Positions 4,990 through 6,757 of a stretch of 6,757 bases of DNA are shown piece by piece. The notes beneath the pieces are model-generated. The model was not told where the DNA came from. It did no database searches and saw nothing but the letters and a program-made list of their open reading frames with translations. The DNA comes from Acidobacteriota bacterium (lineage in GTDB: Bacteria > Acidobacteriota > Polarisedimenticolia > J045), in contig JALTMS010000193.1 of assembly GCA_027001345.1 (NCBI GenBank), positions 1-6,757 on the forward strand. The letters are read 5' to 3'. Position 1 is the stretch's first letter. Every line of letters starts with the position of its first letter. Both the position numbers and the translations under genes were made by a program.

Positions 4990-6114
4990 ATGAGAATCGG
5001 CGTTCCCAAGGAGAGGTCGTGCCACGAGCACCGGGTGGGCCTGACTCCCTTCGGCGTCTCCCGCCTCGTTCATCAGGGTCATGAAGTCTACGTCGAGCGG
5101 GATGCGGGGCGGGACTCCCATTTCTCCGACGAAGACTACGTGGGGGCGGGAGCGACGATCGTCTATCGGCCCGACGAGGTCTATGGCCGCGCGGAACTGG
5201 TTTGCCGGGTCGGCAATCTCGACGCCGAGGAGACCCGCTTTCTGGCGCCGGGAACGGCCGTACTCGGCTTTCATCATCTGGCCGTCACCCCCAAGCGGGT
5301 GCTGGCCGAACTCGTCGAGCGGGAGATCACCGCCATCGGCTACGAACTGGTGGAATCCGATTCCGGAGACTGCCGCCGGCCGGTGCTGACGTCCCAGAGT
5401 GAGATCGCCGGTCGACTGGCGATTTCCATGGCCGCTCGTCTACTCGAACACGAGGAGGGGGGCCGGGGAATCATCCTCGGCAATGTCCCGGGGGTCCCCC
5501 CGGCGACGGTGGTGATCCTCGGCGCGGGCACGGTGGGCACCACCGCCGCCCAGGTGGCCACCGCCCTCGGCGCCCACGTGATCGTTCTCGATTCCCACCT
5601 GCCTCGACTGCGGGAGGCCGTCACCGCCGGCGCCCATCACGTGGTCACAGCCCTCGCCTCGCCGCGCAACCTGCGTCGCTACGCCTCGATCGCCGACGTG
5701 CTGATCGGTGCGGTGATGATTCCCGGTGGGCGTACGCCCTACCTGGTGACCGAAGAGATGGTCAGCACCATGAAGCGGGGCAGCGTGATCATCGACGTTT
5801 CCATCGACCAGGGGGGCTGCGTGGCGACCAGTCGGCCGACCACGCCGGACAGCCCCACTTTCCAGGTCTCCGGCGTGACCCACTATTGCGTTCCCAACAT
5901 GACGACCAACGTGCCGCGCACCGCCTCGCGGGCGCTGACGATCTCGGCCATCAACCAGATCGTCGGTACGGCCAATGCCGGCATCGACCGCGCCCTCCAG
6001 GCTCATCCCGGCCTGGCGTCAGGGGTCTACCTCTACCGCGGAACGATGGTCAACGAGGCCGCTGCGGCTGCCGTCGGCATGAAGGCCACGGCCCTTCACG
6101 AAATGCTCGACTGA
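4990..6114 (+). CDS. Alanine dehydrogenase family protein lacking the catalytic lysine
   Basis: 374 aa, the normal length for L-alanine dehydrogenase (Ald: L-alanine + NAD+ + water to pyruvate, NADH and ammonia; cytoplasmic hexamer). Seen: the N-terminal MRIGVPKE (1-8) and HRVGLTP (14-20) with substrate-binding Arg15, and FHHLA with His96, the catalytic His. Next come SQSEIAGR (135-142) and GGRGIILGNVPGVPPA (157-172). The Rossmann motif GAGTVGTTAA (178-187) is followed by Asp201 at the end of the second strand, which favours NAD. IDQGGC (272-277) supplies the family's catalytic Asp (Asp273), and SRPTT and HYCVPNM (298-304) follow. Odd: the usual KVKEP segment carrying catalytic Lys75 reads RVGNL (73-77), so position 75 is Gly. 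The reaction may therefore differ from, or be weaker than, true Ald, and I give no gene symbol. The start is fixed by GAGGAG 6 nt upstream. It is followed 23 nt later by a CoA-transferase gene, evidently in one operon. Family certain; substrate uncertain. Confidence 0.9.
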   Translation: MRIGVPKERSCHEHRVGLTPFGVSRLVHQGHEVYVERDAGRDSHFSDEDYVGAGATIVYRPDEVYGRAELVCRVGNLDAEETRFLAPGTAVLGFHHLAVTPKRVLAELVEREITAIGYELVESDSGDCRRPVLTSQSEIAGRLAISMAARLLEHEEGGRGIILGNVPGVPPATVVILGAGTVGTTAAQVATALGAHVIVLDSHLPRLREAVTAGAHHVVTALASPRNLRRYASIADVLIGAVMIPGGRTPYLVTEEMVSTMKRGSVIIDVSIDQGGCVATSRPTTPDSPTFQVSGVTHYCVPNMTTNVPRTASRALTISAINQIVGTANAGIDRALQAHPGLASGVYLYRGTMVNEAAAAAVGMKATALHEMLD

Positions 6115-6122
6115 GGACGACC

Positions 6123-6129
6123 GGAGGAG
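6123..6129 (+). promoter_or_regulatory. Ribosome binding site of the CoA-transferase gene
   Basis: GGAGGAG lies in the 23-nt gap after the dehydrogenase stop, 8 nt before the ATG at 6138. This strong site shows that the second gene is translated independently within a shared transcript. Confidence 0.7.
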
Positions 6130-6137
6130 AACCCGTC

Positions 6138-6757
6138 ATGGCCTGGCTCGATCTCTACAAGCGCAAGGTCCGCGCCGCCAAGGACGCCGTCAGCCTCATC
6201 GAAAGCGGCAACAGGGTCTACTACGGCGGCAACGCGGCGATTCCCATGGCTCTGGTACGGGCCCTGGCCGAAGACTACCAGGCGCTGCAGAACGTGCAGC
6301 TCAATCACGTCCTGTTGCTCGGAGAGGATCCTCTGTCCGCACCGGAGATGGAGGGCCATTTCCGCCACAACTCCTTGTTCGTCGGCCCCGCCGACCGGGA
6401 GGCGGTCAACTCGGGACGGGCGGATTACGTGCCCGTGTTCCTGCACCACATCCCTCGCCTGTTCAAGGAGAAGATCATCGATCTCGACGTGGCGATGGTG
6501 ATGGTCTCGCCTCCCGACGAGCACGGTTTCATGAGCCTCGGCGTCGAGACCATGGCGGCCCAGGCCGCCTGTGGTGCGGCACGCAAGGTGATCGTCCAGG
6601 TCAACGAAAAGATGCCGCGGATTCTCGGTGACTCCTTCATTCACGTCAGCCGGGTCGATGCGATCGTCGAGCACACCGAGCCTCTGCCGGAACTGGCCGC
6701 CCGGCCGGTCTCCGAAATCGAACGCCAGATCGGCCAGAACATCCTTCCGCTGATCGA
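6138..6757 (+). CDS. Acetyl-CoA hydrolase / 4-hydroxybutyrate CoA-transferase family protein, N-terminal 206 residues
   Basis: Transfers CoA between a CoA thioester, typically acetyl-CoA, and a carboxylic acid. It belongs to the family of 4-hydroxybutyrate CoA-transferase (AbfT/Cat2), succinyl-CoA:acetate transferase (Cat1) and butyryl-CoA:acetate transferase. Seen: N-terminal MAWLDLYKRK, ESGNRVYYGG (22-31), VQLNHVLLLGE (53-63), ADYVPVFLHHIPRLF (95-109), DVAMVMVSPPDEHGFMSLGV (117-136), VIVQVNEKMPRILGDSFIHV (151-170) and EHTEPLPEL (178-186). These align well with the 4-hydroxybutyrate enzyme as I recall it. That enzyme's usual Asp-Tyr-Thr segment after GV is replaced by ETMAAQAA, so the substrate may differ. 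Full members are about 430-440 aa; the catalytic Glu (near residue 240) lies past the edge. It sits 23 nt behind the dehydrogenase gene, suggesting a joint role in amino-acid or short-chain-acid catabolism. Family sure; exact substrate not. Confidence 0.9.
   Translation, partial: MAWLDLYKRKVRAAKDAVSLIESGNRVYYGGNAAIPMALVRALAEDYQALQNVQLNHVLLLGEDPLSAPEMEGHFRHNSLFVGPADREAVNSGRADYVPVFLHHIPRLFKEKIIDLDVAMVMVSPPDEHGFMSLGVETMAAQAACGAARKVIVQVNEKMPRILGDSFIHVSRVDAIVEHTEPLPELAARPVSEIERQIGQNILPLI

Noticed and set aside
3752..4993. A 413-codon plus-strand open frame opposite the permease gene, running into the dehydrogenase region
   Set aside because: The composition is Gly/Gln/Glu/Arg-rich with no motif or ribosome site. 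It crosses the divergent promoter region and shadows the real permease.
5440..6006. A 188-codon minus-strand open frame opposite the dehydrogenase gene
   Set aside because: It is His/Gly/Arg-rich in the antisense of a well-conserved Rossmann region, with no ribosome site.
6096..6674. A 192-codon minus-strand open frame opposite the CoA-transferase gene
   Set aside because: It is Asp/His/Val-rich without recognisable motifs, and the plus strand matches the CoA-transferase family along its whole length.

Overview
The window is a gene-dense stretch of a high-GC (roughly two thirds G+C by eye) Gram-negative-type bacterial chromosome. A predicted lipoprotein with a signal-peptidase-II cysteine and a predicted outer-membrane beta-barrel with a C-terminal aromatic both point to a two-membrane envelope. 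Gene content and the long open shadow frames would fit Acidobacteriota, Myxococcota or another high-GC deltaproteobacterial-type lineage. I cannot fix the taxon from the sequence alone. I see no rRNA, tRNA, CRISPR array, insertion sequence or phage gene.

Layout, left to right. (1) Minus strand, 1605 down to 1: a small lipoprotein gene followed 14 nt later by the start of pnp (polynucleotide phosphorylase), which begins with TTG and runs off the left edge. (2) A 301-bp divergent intergenic region (1606-1906), with a good sigma70-like promoter facing right. (3) Plus strand, 1907-2530: a signal-peptide-bearing 207-aa outer-membrane beta-barrel protein. (4) Minus strand, 4735 down to 2531: an NCS2-type (xanthine/uracil-like) permease whose TAG stop is followed at once by the ATG of an elongation factor P gene. 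The efp stop abuts the stop of the barrel gene, with no intergenic base. (5) A 254-bp divergent intergenic region (4736-4989). (6) Plus strand, 4990 to the right edge: an alanine-dehydrogenase-family gene, then, 23 nt on, the N-terminal half of an acetyl-CoA hydrolase / 4-hydroxybutyrate CoA-transferase family gene.

How the genes fit together: the left and middle units carry core RNA and translation functions (PNPase for RNA turnover, EF-P for relief of polyproline stalling). Neither has its textbook neighbour here: there is no rpsO immediately upstream of pnp, and efp follows a permease. The right-hand pair looks like a catabolic or redox operon, with an NAD-dependent amino-acid dehydrogenase beside a CoA-transferase, as would suit amino-acid or short-chain-acid metabolism.

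Nothing in the window looks like a new defence, mobile or multi-gene system. The points most worth a second look are: the alanine-dehydrogenase homologue lacks the catalytic lysine of the family (Gly75 instead); the EF-P carries a YeiP/EfpL-like loop with Arg33 at its tip in place of the usual modifiable lysine motif; and the last codons of efp hold a perfect 11-bp inverted repeat just past the convergent stop of the barrel gene.
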